A stretch of DNA of 64,000 bases from positions 1-64,000 of the forward strand of contig NZ_AAWL01000006.1 in the NCBI RefSeq assembly GCF_000169155.1, in the 5' to 3' direction. Made by a program: the position numbers and the translations under genes. Shown here in pieces: positions 32,814-40,724 of the stretch. The DNA comes from Thermosinus carboxydivorans Nor1. Lineage in GTDB: Bacteria; Bacillota; Negativicutes; Sporomusales; Thermosinaceae. How positions within the stretch are numbered: the stretch's first letter is position 1; every line of letters starts with the position of its first letter. The notes beneath the pieces are model-generated. The model was given only the letters and a program-made list of their open reading frames with translations. It did no database searches and had not been told where the DNA came from.

Positions 32814-33743
32814 TCAATACAGTTCATCCGCCGTTTTAAAATGAAGTTTCGCTACATCATGTAAGCAATTCTTACCGTAACGTTGGACGAAGGCCCGTGC
32901 CGCATCGGTCACCGCCGCGGATGCACCTTTGGGGAAATCCATTTTATACTGCACACGAAATAGTTCAATCCAATATAAAAATCGCTCCCGGGCCAAAATT
33001 GAAGCCGCGGCAACAGCTATATTCTTCTCGGCTCTTGGCGCCTGCACCAACGTGATTTCCCGCCCTTTGGCAAAGAGCCGGGAACGAATAAGGCTTTCGT
33101 CAGCAAATTTGTCGACCAAAGCAAAGCGACAGGGCGTGCGTGTCAGCACTTCTTCGATAGCGCTGGCATGGGCCCATGCCAGCAAGTGATTTAAATTTTT
33201 CCCTTCCGCCCGAAATCGCTGATATAGAACATTATATTTTGCCGGCGTTATTTCCACAAGAGCAAATCTTCCATGACAAATCTCACGGATACGCTGGGCC
33301 AGCACCTTGGCTTTTTCGTCGCTCAGTAATTTACTGTCACGCACACCGCTGGCGGTAAGAGCTGCCGCTGTAGCCGCGTCCACCATCACCGCAGCAATAA
33401 CCAGCGGACCAAAAAAATCGCCTTTACCCGACTCATCTGAGCCAATCCAGCGGTTATCAAAATCGGAAACCCCTTCAAACCCTGCCGGATTGCCGTCGGT
33501 GGCCGGGCTGCAAACCAGATCGTTGGCAATCCTCTCGACTCTGTCTTTTAGCGGAGAAGCTGCGCCGCCAACGGTAATGCGAATGCCTTTTTTGCCGTTA
33601 TAAATATTAACGGCTGTTTTGTATCGGTTATCTGTTACCACTAATTGCAAACCATACGGTATTACTTTCTCGTCCGTGACAAACAATTCTTCCCGCGTCA
33701 ATGCCTGCTGCAGCGCAGCGCGGGTTTCTTCCAAACTGTTCAT
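32814..33743 (-). CDS. rnhC: Ribonuclease HIII
   Basis: A 309-residue RNase HIII that cuts the RNA strand of RNA-DNA hybrids. The N-terminal ~90 residues form the TBP-like substrate-binding domain with YNGKKGIRITVGG. The catalytic domain opens with RWIGSDESGKGDFFGPLV (acidic residues DE at about 103-104), has RDSKLLSDEKA near 143 and the later DKFAD and AVAAASILARERF segments. The ATG overlaps the larC stop by 4 bp. The bacterium probably also has RNase HII elsewhere. Confidence 0.94.
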   Translation of the reverse strand: MNSLEETRAALQQALTREELFVTDEKVIPYGLQLVVTDNRYKTAVNIYNGKKGIRITVGGAASPLKDRVERIANDLVCSPATDGNPAGFEGVSDFDNRWIGSDESGKGDFFGPLVIAAVMVDAATAAALTASGVRDSKLLSDEKAKVLAQRIREICHGRFALVEITPAKYNVLYQRFRAEGKNLNHLLAWAHASAIEEVLTRTPCRFALVDKFADESLIRSRLFAKGREITLVQAPRAEKNIAVAAASILARERFLYWIELFRVQYKMDFPKGASAAVTDAARAFVQRYGKNCLHDVAKLHFKTADELY

Positions 33744-34927
33744 GACTCACCTTTTTTGCTTAATTCAGCAGCTTTGGCGATAGCTGCCTGCTGGATATCT
33801 TTGAGCGGAATATGCTGCTGCCTGGCCAAACGGAGACAATCTTCATATTCCGGGGCTATATTGCAGACTTGCCCCCGATATGAACCAATTTTTACCGCTA
33901 CCTCACCCCATGGGAGCTCTACGGTAGCAAAGCACCGCTCCGCAGTTTCGCGGTTTACCGGATAATACCTCACGCCGAGAGTTGAAGTCTCGGTAAACAA
34001 AACTTCCAATACTGCGTCCTGATGTTTTTTGTCCACTAACAGCGCAAGTTTGGTCGCCGGGCGTCCCTTCTTCATAATAATTGGGGTCAGCCATACATCA
34101 AGGGCGCCTTTGGCCATTAATTCATTCATCACATGGTGGTAAATCTGGGGATTTAGGTCATCGATATTGGCTTCCATAACCATTAGCGTTGCCGGTCCCA
34201 TCTCCGGCTTAATTTCCCCGAGAAACATTCGCACCACATTGGGGATATCAAGGTCCCAAGTACCGGCGCCATAAGCTATTTTCTCGCTGACAAACCCTTG
34301 GGGCATGCCACCGTAACCGGTGCCCAACGTAGCGATTAGCGCTGCACCGGTAGGTGTCGTCAGCTCTTTTGCCACATCGCCGGAATAAAAGGGAATACCG
34401 CGCAGCAGCTCAGCCGTAGCCGGCGCCGGGACGGGCATCCGCCCGTGACTGCACTGGATAAAGCCGCTTCCCACATGAATTTTAGAAGTGTATATTTTGT
34501 CTATCCTCAAATAATGCAGACCAAAAACAACACCAACAATGTCAACGATAGCGTCAACTGCCCCCACTTCATGGAAATGGATGGCATCGACCGTAGTGCC
34601 GTGTACTTTAGCCTCTGCTTCAGCCAAGCGCCAAAACACCCGTTTGCTGTCCTCTTTCACCTTTTGAGCCAAAGTCGAATTATCAATAATAGTCAGAATG
34701 TCGGGCAAATGCCGGTGATGGTGATGATGCTGCTCTATTTGTACATCAACGTATATGGCACTGATCCCGCATTTAACTACCCGGTTCACCTTCAGTTCGT
34801 AGCCGGCGACAGGCAGTTTGGCCAGTTCCGAGCGGAGCTGCTCCTCAGGCAGACCTGCGTCCAATAACGCGCCAAGCAGCATATTGCCACTAACCCCGGC
34901 AAAACAATCCAAATAAATTACCCTCAT
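33740..34927 (-). CDS. larC: Nickel-pincer cofactor nickel insertase (LarC)
   Basis: A 395-residue LarC, the CTP-dependent cyclometallase that inserts Ni into the pincer nucleotide cofactor of lactate racemase and relatives. It begins YLDCFAGVSGNMLLGALLDAG, has a histidine-rich stretch (QHHHHHRH, about residues 69-76) as expected for nickel handling, HFHEVGAVDAIVDIVG near 112-127, and a C-terminal half with NIDDLNPQIY and the KKGRPATKLALL segment. In Lactobacillus larC is read through a programmed frameshift; here it is one uninterrupted frame. GAGGTGAT precedes the ATG. It follows larB by 4 bp. Confidence 0.95.
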   Translation of the reverse strand: MRVIYLDCFAGVSGNMLLGALLDAGLPEEQLRSELAKLPVAGYELKVNRVVKCGISAIYVDVQIEQHHHHHRHLPDILTIIDNSTLAQKVKEDSKRVFWRLAEAEAKVHGTTVDAIHFHEVGAVDAIVDIVGVVFGLHYLRIDKIYTSKIHVGSGFIQCSHGRMPVPAPATAELLRGIPFYSGDVAKELTTPTGAALIATLGTGYGGMPQGFVSEKIAYGAGTWDLDIPNVVRMFLGEIKPEMGPATLMVMEANIDDLNPQIYHHVMNELMAKGALDVWLTPIIMKKGRPATKLALLVDKKHQDAVLEVLFTETSTLGVRYYPVNRETAERCFATVELPWGEVAVKIGSYRGQVCNIAPEYEDCLRLARQQHIPLKDIQQAAIAKAAELSKKGES

Positions 34928-34931
34928 TCGA

Positions 34932-35684
34932 TCACCTCATATGGTTGATAATGCTCGCAAGTCGGCCCGCCCCAAATCCATTGTCAATATTGACAACGGC
35001 CACTCCGGCCGCGCAACTATTCAGCATTGCCAACAAGGCAGCCAGCCCGCCGAAGTTGGCGCCGTAACCAACGCTGGTCGGCACGGCAATCACCGGTTTT
35101 GCAACCATTCCGCCTACGACACTGGCCAAAGCGCCCTCCATACCGGCCACCACAATAAGAACATTAGCCTCTTCCAGTATCTGCCGCTGGGCAAGCAGCC
35201 GATGAATCCCGGCTACGCCTACATCATACACTCGCCGAACTTTGTTGCCCATGATTTCTGCCGTGATAGCCGCTTCTTCCGCCACAGGAATATCACTCGT
35301 ACCGGCTGTCATAACAACAATAATTCGGTCGGGGTCGACAACCACTGGCTGCCGCTCCACGACAATCAACCGGGCCTGTTCGTGAAACTGCGCATCAGGA
35401 ATAACGGCGGCAACAGCCGTGTACATTTCCGGCGTGGCTCGCGTTGCTAAAATGTTATGGTTGTATTCAATCAAGCGCTCCATAATAGCCACTACCTGGT
35501 CGATTGTTTTACCCTGACAAAATACCACTTCGGGAAAACCTTGGCGCATCATGCGATGATGATCAATTTTAACAAACCCCAAATCTTCATAAGGGAGGTT
35601 TTTTAACCGGTCTACTGCTTCATCCATCGAGATAAATCCGTCGCGAAAAGCACGGAGTATTTCGCAGATATTATTCTTGTTCAT
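34932..35684 (-). CDS. larB: Pyridinium-3,5-biscarboxylate mononucleotide synthase (LarB)
   Basis: A 250-residue LarB, which carboxylates the pyridinium ring of nicotinic acid adenine dinucleotide and hydrolyses it to the mononucleotide, the first step of pincer-cofactor synthesis. The C-terminal PurE-like domain shows VMTAGTSDIPVAEEAAITAE near residues 125-144, VVAGMEGALASVVGGMV near 177-193, PTSVGYGANFGG and NIDNGFGAG near the end. TAGGAGG precedes the ATG, which lies inside the last codons of larE. The order larE-larB-larC gives the complete cofactor pathway. Confidence 0.95.
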   Translation of the reverse strand: MNKNNICEILRAFRDGFISMDEAVDRLKNLPYEDLGFVKIDHHRMMRQGFPEVVFCQGKTIDQVVAIMERLIEYNHNILATRATPEMYTAVAAVIPDAQFHEQARLIVVERQPVVVDPDRIIVVMTAGTSDIPVAEEAAITAEIMGNKVRRVYDVGVAGIHRLLAQRQILEEANVLIVVAGMEGALASVVGGMVAKPVIAVPTSVGYGANFGGLAALLAMLNSCAAGVAVVNIDNGFGAGRLASIINHMR

Positions 35685-36495
35685 TTTTTCCTCCTACTAA
35701 CATTTCATTCATACTGCCGGTACGGTATCCGGCCAAATCCAGAGCTACATAGGTGAAGCCAAGCTGTCTCAATCGCATCGTTATTTCGCTAGCCCGTGCA
35801 ACGAACAGCGCCATATCCTCTTTCGGCACTTCGATGCGGGCCGTATCGCCATGATGGCGGACCCGAAATTGTCCCTGGTAAAAAGTGCGCAGAAACTCTT
35901 CCGCCATTTCTACTTGCTTTAGCCTATCCGCCGTAATTTCCAAACCGTAAGCTAAGCGTGAAACAAGACAGGCGGCGCTAGGCTTGTCCCAAGTTGGGAG
36001 TCCCCACTCCCGGGAAAGGGTCCGGATCTCAGCCTTGGTCATGCCGGCTTCGAGGAGAGGGCTACGGACCTGAGCTAACTCTCGGAGGGCCCGCAGCCCG
36101 GGCCGGTAGTCATTCAAATCATCGGCATTACTAGCTTCAATGACCCAGTGAAAATTCCGTTCCTGCGCCCAGGCGACCAAGGCGCCAAACCGTTCCTTTT
36201 TACAAAAATAACATCGCTCCGGGTTATTCGCAGTAAACTCCTGTTTATCAAGTTCACCTGAAGGGAGAATAAAATGAGCAATCTCCAGAACCTGCGCCAA
36301 CCTGCTAGCATCTTCCTGTTCCCGCTGTGGCGAGGTTGGCGACACGGCTGTCACTGCTACTACCTTTTCTCCCAAAACACGTTTAGCGGCAGCCGCTAAA
36401 AAGGTGCTGTCCACTCCACCCGAAAAAGCCACGACGGCATGTCCCAGTTCGGCAAGAATTTTTTCCAACTTCACCAGTTTTGCTGCAGTATTCAT
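35671..36495 (-). CDS. larE: Pyridinium-3,5-bisthiocarboxylate mononucleotide synthase (LarE)
   Basis: A 274-residue PP-loop ATPase that supplies the cofactor sulfurs. The ATP pyrophosphatase motif AFSGGVDSTF is at about residues 23-32, EASNADDLNDYRPG near 118-131 and KPSAACLVSRLAYG near 170-183. The Cys in the last motif corresponds to the sacrificial cysteine described for Lactobacillus LarE. Another cysteine pair (ERCYFCKK, near 92) resembles the motif of cluster-carrying LarE forms, so cluster-based sulfur transfer is an alternative. AAGGAG lies 6 bases before the ATG, just after an attenuator-like hairpin. It heads the lar-rnhC-folE2 run. Confidence 0.93.
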   Translation of the reverse strand: MNTAAKLVKLEKILAELGHAVVAFSGGVDSTFLAAAAKRVLGEKVVAVTAVSPTSPQREQEDASRLAQVLEIAHFILPSGELDKQEFTANNPERCYFCKKERFGALVAWAQERNFHWVIEASNADDLNDYRPGLRALRELAQVRSPLLEAGMTKAEIRTLSREWGLPTWDKPSAACLVSRLAYGLEITADRLKQVEMAEEFLRTFYQGQFRVRHHGDTARIEVPKEDMALFVARASEITMRLRQLGFTYVALDLAGYRTGSMNEMLVGGKNEQE

Positions 36496-36516
36496 GGTCT
36501 ACTCCTTCCGTCAATA

Positions 36517-36593
36517 TTAAAAAAGACATAATATCCGTCTTGGAAATTATGTCTTCATGACAGCCTTTCTTAACTGTCAGCGGCTTCGACCGC
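36517..36593 (-). promoter_or_regulatory. Attenuator-like leader upstream of larE
   Basis: The minus-strand leader holds three successive hairpins. The first is GCGG/CCGC (36580-36593) and the second TGACAG/CTGTCA (36558-36563 with 36574-36579). The third is a terminator of 10 perfect base pairs (36546-36555 with 36523-36532, 13-base loop) followed by six T. The terminator ends about 20 bp before the larE start, where only larE lies downstream. This arrangement points to regulated termination. I cannot match it to a known riboswitch class. Confidence 0.65.
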
Positions 36594-36656
36594 AAAATCC
36601 TCTTATATAATTTTACCTTGCAAAGAAAAAATCCTGTCACCGCAGTTTAAAATAGC

Positions 36657-37139
36657 TTAATTTTGTAGATCCGGCGCTTTGGCGTTTTGTAGAATACTTT
36701 CCAACGCCTCAATAATCTTGAGCTCTGTTTCTTCAAGCAGACAGATCGCTTGGTTCAGAAGGAGTATTTGGGGATTAGCCCTCACTTTGACTTCCCGCGC
36801 GGCAAGTTCCAAATGTCCGACGGCAAGTTCCAGTTGTTCAGCCGCCGCCATTACCTGAGTGTCCAGTAATTTTTCCAGTAGCGCATGACAGTACACCTGC
36901 ATAGAATCCAATGCTTGACTATAGCCTTCGCCGCCCGCCTGATAACGGACAAATAAGTTAAAATGCATTGTAAACTCTTGAAATTCTATATTACTGGCGA
37001 CATTAAAATCGGTGCACAAATTGTAGATTATGCGATAAACCCGGTTGATATAAGTGCTTTGGAGCTGCATCAAGGCCAAGATATTATGCAATTCACTGGT
37101 TCGGTACGGTGTGAGGTGGATATGCTGCAATTCCACCAT
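36657..37139 (-). CDS. Hypothetical helical protein, 160 residues
   Basis: I do not recognise this protein. It is predicted to be mostly alpha-helical and soluble, rich in Leu, Gln and Glu, with a pattern that could give helical bundles or coiled coil (residues about 85-160: LEKLLDTQVMAAAEQLELAV and following). The ATG at 37139 was chosen because AGGAGG lies 7 bases upstream. It is encoded just upstream of the larE leader and downstream of the HD-GYP gene, on the same strand, but the HD-GYP gene has its own terminator. Confidence 0.65.
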   Translation of the reverse strand: MVELQHIHLTPYRTSELHNILALMQLQSTYINRVYRIIYNLCTDFNVASNIEFQEFTMHFNLFVRYQAGGEGYSQALDSMQVYCHALLEKLLDTQVMAAAEQLELAVGHLELAAREVKVRANPQILLLNQAICLLEETELKIIEALESILQNAKAPDLQN

Positions 37140-37216
37140 CTCCCCACCTCCTGCAAATGTCGTCACTATATACTATTCAGTTACTACGCATTATGTTTAC
37201 AGTTTCGGACTGTGAT

Positions 37217-37249
37217 GATAAAAAAGAAAAGGCACAACCCCTGTGCCTT
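37217..37249 (-). terminator. Terminator after the HD-GYP gene
   Basis: On the minus strand AAGGCACA (37242-37249) and TGTGCCTT (37229-37236) form an 8-bp stem with a 5-base loop, followed by a T-rich tract. It overlaps the HD-GYP stop codon. Confidence 0.88.
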
Positions 37250-38294
37250 AAATTACCGCAACAATCTTAACGTCCGGTTCGTGCATAAGGTTTAGCGGCC
37301 CCTGCTCCGTCCACACGATCGGCCGAGCAGGCCGCAATGTATTAATACGGATCACGGCACCGCGCAAACCGTTGTCCAAAGTTACAATATTGCCAATATT
37401 GTAAGGTACAGCAACCTGGTTAAAAGCTTTCACAACAACTTCATCGAACTGACTTCCAATTCCTTGATTTATAATCTCGACAGCTTGATATGGTTCCATC
37501 CGCGCCCGGTAGACCCGATCGGTAGTTAAAGCATCATATACGTCAGCTACCGCAACGATTTTTGCCAGCTGATGAATTTCGCTACCTGTTATCCCCCATG
37601 GATAGCCACGGCCGTCACACCGCTCATGATGCTGCAAAGCCATCAGCATGACGCGATGATCCAATTGTTCCTCCAACCGTAACAAGTTGTACCCAATCGC
37701 CGCATGCTCTTTGACTTGACAAAACTCCTCCCAACTAAGCGGGCCATTTTTATTCAAAATCTGCTGCGGAACTCGCGTTTTGCCGTAATCGTGGAGCAGT
37801 CCGCCCATGCCTAATAGGATGAGCTCTTCCTGTTCCAGTCCCATAGCCATACCGATGGCAATCGCGAACAGTCCAACATTAACACTATGCATAAATAAAT
37901 ATTCGCTTTTTATTCTTATATCATTAAGATAAATAAGCACATACTCTCTCGCGGATAGTTCGCAGACAACCTGAGTGATCACCTGTTGCAGTTCGTTAAG
38001 GTACACACAGAATTTTTCACGGTTGGAAAAGGCGTTCTGAACATTATAGATAAGTTTTAGCCTCGTAGCCTCACACGTTAAATTTTGAATGGAAGTAATT
38101 TCTCGGTTCCGGGAATCGCATTTATCTTTAACCCAAATGGATACAACCTGGTGTTTACGCAGCAACCCGATCGTTTCAGGGCGTAGCGTAACTCCGGCCG
38201 TTAGTAAAACTCTACCACTATTGTCAACCACGTCTTTGGCTAAAACCATACTGTCATTGGCGTTTGCTAACAAGACCTGCCTAATAAAGGCCAC
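37248..38294 (-). CDS. HD-GYP domain protein (probable c-di-GMP phosphodiesterase)
   Basis: A 348-residue protein. Residues about 130-310 form the HD-GYP domain: the metal-binding HD pair lies in GGLLHDYGKTRVP, with HHERCDGRGYPWGITG and IVAVADVYDALTTDRVYR completing the signature. The GYP triplet that favours cyclic di-GMP is intact. The N-terminal region (about 1-120) has no recognised sensor domain and no membrane segment, so the protein is probably cytosolic. The frame opens with a GTG at 38294 without a convincing ribosome site, so the true start may be slightly downstream. It is a single-gene unit. Control of pili or the sessile state is a guess from the family. Confidence 0.88.
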   Translation of the reverse strand: MAFIRQVLLANANDSMVLAKDVVDNSGRVLLTAGVTLRPETIGLLRKHQVVSIWVKDKCDSRNREITSIQNLTCEATRLKLIYNVQNAFSNREKFCVYLNELQQVITQVVCELSAREYVLIYLNDIRIKSEYLFMHSVNVGLFAIAIGMAMGLEQEELILLGMGGLLHDYGKTRVPQQILNKNGPLSWEEFCQVKEHAAIGYNLLRLEEQLDHRVMLMALQHHERCDGRGYPWGITGSEIHQLAKIVAVADVYDALTTDRVYRARMEPYQAVEIINQGIGSQFDEVVVKAFNQVAVPYNIGNIVTLDNGLRGAVIRINTLRPARPIVWTEQGPLNLMHEPDVKIVAVI

Positions 38295-38416
38295 CCCCGC
38301 TAAGACCAGGTAGACTGCATTCGACGTTATGTGTTTGAATTCAACAAGATGGTCATATTTCCTGCTATTCCCTTATTAAAAAATAGCAACCCATTATTGG
38401 TAACAACAAAGACAAA

Positions 38417-38445
38417 TTGTCAGCGTATCGGACAGGGAATACTAT
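38417..38445 (+). promoter_or_regulatory. Promoter of the cysteine-pair protein gene
   Basis: TTGTCA (38417-38422) and TACTAT (38440-38445) are spaced by 17 bp. The transcript would carry a leader of about 75 nt before the AGGAGG of the 92-residue protein gene. Confidence 0.6.
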
Positions 38446-38527
38446 TAGTGACGTGAGCGTGATATAAAACAGCAGGAATTAGCAACTCACTAGGCGAAAT
38501 ACACTTCAATAACTCAAGGAGGATGTT

Positions 38528-38806
38528 ATGCTTACCATATCACCGCAGGCACTTGAATATATCAAAACCCGCAATCAGGCTATTTACCTCGAATTACCGC
38601 CGTTAATTGACTGCTGTATTCATTTACGCGAAGCACCGATTATTCGTTTTGGCGCTCCCCCAAATTTAGCCGCCTATAAAACCAAAAATATTGACGGCAT
38701 TACCGTCTATATTCCTGACGACCTGCCCGATATCCCTTTGACTATCGACTTGTCCAGTTTTTTCGGATATAAACGGTTGGTCATCGAAGGCTGGCGACTA
38801 GCATAA
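38528..38806 (+). CDS. Small CC-motif protein (possible CC/Se-motif family)
   Basis: A 92-residue soluble protein with an adjacent cysteine pair (Cys29-Cys30, in LIDCCIHLRE). It has the fold-like pattern of small beta proteins: an N-terminal ISPQALEYIKTR helix and strands ending in IPDDLPDIPLTIDLSSFFGYKRLVIEGWR. This resembles the family of small proteins in which the pair is CC or Cys-selenocysteine, but I make that link from memory only. No TGA codon is used here. AGGAGG gives a strong start. Its divergent position next to the dsrN-like gene suggests, without proof, a role in thiol or sulfur chemistry. Confidence 0.65.
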   Translation: MLTISPQALEYIKTRNQAIYLELPPLIDCCIHLREAPIIRFGAPPNLAAYKTKNIDGITVYIPDDLPDIPLTIDLSSFFGYKRLVIEGWRLA

Positions 38807-38839
38807 TAAAAAGAGGCCGCATCGGCCTCTTTTTATTAT
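38803..38839. terminator. Bidirectional terminator between the CC-motif gene and the dsrN-like gene
   Basis: A 17-bp perfect inverted repeat (38803-38819 with 38823-38839) with a 3-base loop and A/T-run ends. It closes both convergent genes and overlaps both of their stop codons. Confidence 0.93.
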
Positions 38840-40263
38840 CCCGCTTTCCTACACTTGCGGTATGCCGCCGCACCGGCCACAAACCGCTGCGCCCACTCAG
38901 TATTATTTACGGCATGAATATGATTATAAGCAGCAAAAGTGTTGCGGTAGAGAATGCCGTCCCACTGACCATTGATGCCAAAACCACGTTCAACACGATA
39001 AACAAAATCGACGCCGTCTCCAATATTGATAACTTTAGAATGGTGAAACTCATGGCCTTTGACCTGTGTTCCGGTCATAAAGAAGGGGTTGTCTCGCTCC
39101 ACTGTCATGAGGGTGTAGCCATGCCCTTGCGGTTTCTTCTCCATCACCACGTCAATAGGGAGAACGCCGCACATTTCAAACTCACGATTATCCCATAAGA
39201 TTTTGCGCCCCAAGTACATTAACCCCCCACACTCGGCATATATAGGCATGCCTAGTTCTGCCGCCCGCCGGATGGAGCTGCGCAGCGCGCAATTGGCCTC
39301 AATAGCCTCGCCAAATACCTCGGGAAAGCCGCCGCCAATATAAAGCCCGTCGATAGGAGGCAACGCCTGGTTTTTCATGCTATCAATATAGACGAGTTCC
39401 GCACCGGCCGCGCTAAGAGCTTCGAGGTTTTCCGGGTAATAGAAGGTGAATGCCTGATCACGAACTACCCCAATTTTTACTACGGGACTGACGGCAGTTC
39501 TTGTCTGAGCCGATACAGCCGGCAAAGCGGGCGCCGTTTTGGCCAATTCCATGATAGCCGATAAATCCAAGTATTGGGCGGCAATTGCAATGTTACATCC
39601 GACTGCTTCCTGCACCTTTTGGTGTTCGGCAGCCGGCACCAAACCTAGATGCCGTTCCGGAAAAAAGCTATTCACATTCTTCGGGATCGCCCCTAATACA
39701 GGAATACCGCAGTATTCCTTGATAACCGCGCGCAACATGGTCTCATGCCGCGCACGCGCCACCTTATTGAGAATGATGCCGCCGATTTTGACCTCCGGAT
39801 CAAAATGCATAAAACCGAGAACTAACGGGGCAATACTGCGCGTCATCCGCGTAGCGTCGACGACAAGAATAACCGGTGATTGGGTAATACGGGCAATTTG
39901 CGCCGTACTTCCCGTCCCTTGCAAATCAACACCATCAAAAAGGCCCATCGCCCCTTCAATTATAACAATGTCGGCGCCGGTAGAACCCTGAGTAAGCGTT
40001 TGCTGAATTTGTGGCTCCGTCATCCAATAACAATCCAGATTACGGCAGGGCCGCCCCGCAGCATAACCCAACCAACTAGGGTCAATATAATCCGGCCCTT
40101 TTTTAAATGGTTGAACATTCACCCCGTTCTGCCGTAACGCCCCGACCAGGCCAATACTGATAGTAGTTTTTCCTGAATGTCCATGAGGAGCCCCAATAAC
40201 AACACGTGGAACATTCCAGTCGCGACTACTCGGTTGTACGTTGGCAGCGGTAACGGTCGGCAT
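38836..40263 (-). CDS. dsrN: CbiA-family glutamine amidotransferase, probable siroheme amidase (DsrN-like)
   Basis: A 475-residue CbiA paralogue. The ATPase domain has GAPHGHSGKTT (P-loop), FKKGPDYIDPSWLG and IEGAMGLFDG. The amidotransferase domain has AECGGLMYLG with the nucleophile Cys and GHEFHHSK. The ATG at 40263 was chosen because GGGAGGGG lies 5 bases upstream and it avoids overlap with the upstream gene. A true CbiA is already present in the cobamide operon, and this copy closes the dsr cluster. DsrN proteins of sulfur-oxidising and sulfite-reducing bacteria belong to this family and amidate siroheme to siroamide, the cofactor of DsrAB. The function is inferred from family plus context; a second corrinoid amidase is the alternative. 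Confidence 0.82.
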   Translation of the reverse strand: MPTVTAANVQPSSRDWNVPRVVIGAPHGHSGKTTISIGLVGALRQNGVNVQPFKKGPDYIDPSWLGYAAGRPCRNLDCYWMTEPQIQQTLTQGSTGADIVIIEGAMGLFDGVDLQGTGSTAQIARITQSPVILVVDATRMTRSIAPLVLGFMHFDPEVKIGGIILNKVARARHETMLRAVIKEYCGIPVLGAIPKNVNSFFPERHLGLVPAAEHQKVQEAVGCNIAIAAQYLDLSAIMELAKTAPALPAVSAQTRTAVSPVVKIGVVRDQAFTFYYPENLEALSAAGAELVYIDSMKNQALPPIDGLYIGGGFPEVFGEAIEANCALRSSIRRAAELGMPIYAECGGLMYLGRKILWDNREFEMCGVLPIDVVMEKKPQGHGYTLMTVERDNPFFMTGTQVKGHEFHHSKVINIGDGVDFVYRVERGFGINGQWDGILYRNTFAAYNHIHAVNNTEWAQRFVAGAAAYRKCRKAG

Positions 40264-40283
40264 GACGACCCCTCCCATTATTG

Positions 40284-40649
40284 TTACATAATTCCCCATC
40301 GACGGACATATTCTAAGTAAACTTGGAATTCCTGGTCATGAAAACCGTGTTCAATCAAGTATCTTTTCGCCGCTTGGGCCTCCACTTCTTTCGAATCGGC
40401 GTAGATACAATCTTTGCCGGCCGAAAAGGTAAAACCTTTGGCCGCTAACAGTTCCATCATCGCCGCTACTCTTTCCGCACGGTTGCTAAGTTGCCGGCCA
40501 AAAGCACGAACATCTTCCGCGCTAGGCGGATCGGCTTTACGAACAAGATCAAACGGAATAGGATCGTCCAGCAGTTTCAAAGTGATACGCGTCAGGTGAT
40601 GCACCATGGAACGATAGTTTTCCACCACAATTCCCACTCTCCCCGGCAT
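40284..40649 (-). CDS. Hypothetical protein in the dsr cluster, 121 residues
   Basis: I do not recognise this small soluble protein. It looks mainly helical: an N-terminal helix (NYRSMVHHLTRITLKLLDD), a central AEDVRAFGRQLSNRAERVAAMMELL helix, and a C-terminal part with the single Cys (GKDCIYAD) and an aromatic end (FQVYLEYVRRWG). The frame opens with ATG at 40649 but without a ribosome site; a GTG at 40628 preceded by GGGGAG is a credible alternative start. It lies 20 bp upstream of the dsrN-like gene in the same direction, so the two are almost certainly cotranscribed. Function could relate to siroheme amidation, but nothing in the sequence proves it. Confidence 0.65.
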   Translation of the reverse strand: MPGRVGIVVENYRSMVHHLTRITLKLLDDPIPFDLVRKADPPSAEDVRAFGRQLSNRAERVAAMMELLAAKGFTFSAGKDCIYADSKEVEAQAAKRYLIEHGFHDQEFQVYLEYVRRWGIM

Positions 40650-40661
40650 CAGTATACCATA

Positions 40662-40696
40662 AATTAAGCCCGGCAGACAGGCTGCCGGGCTTAATT
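40662..40696. terminator. Terminator after the YeiH-type transporter gene
   Basis: Perfect 15-bp inverted repeat (40662-40676 with 40682-40696), 5-base loop, AT-rich ends. On the minus strand it ends the transporter transcript, so the two genes beyond it probably have a promoter of their own or depend on read-through. Confidence 0.85.
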
Positions 40697-40724
40697 TTTA
40701 CACAAGCTAACCTTTTCCTGGCAA

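Noticed and set aside
38836..40263. Simple duplicate of the cobamide CbiA
   Set aside because: It is distant from the cobamide operon, lacks a riboswitch and sits with dsr genes; DsrN is the better explanation.
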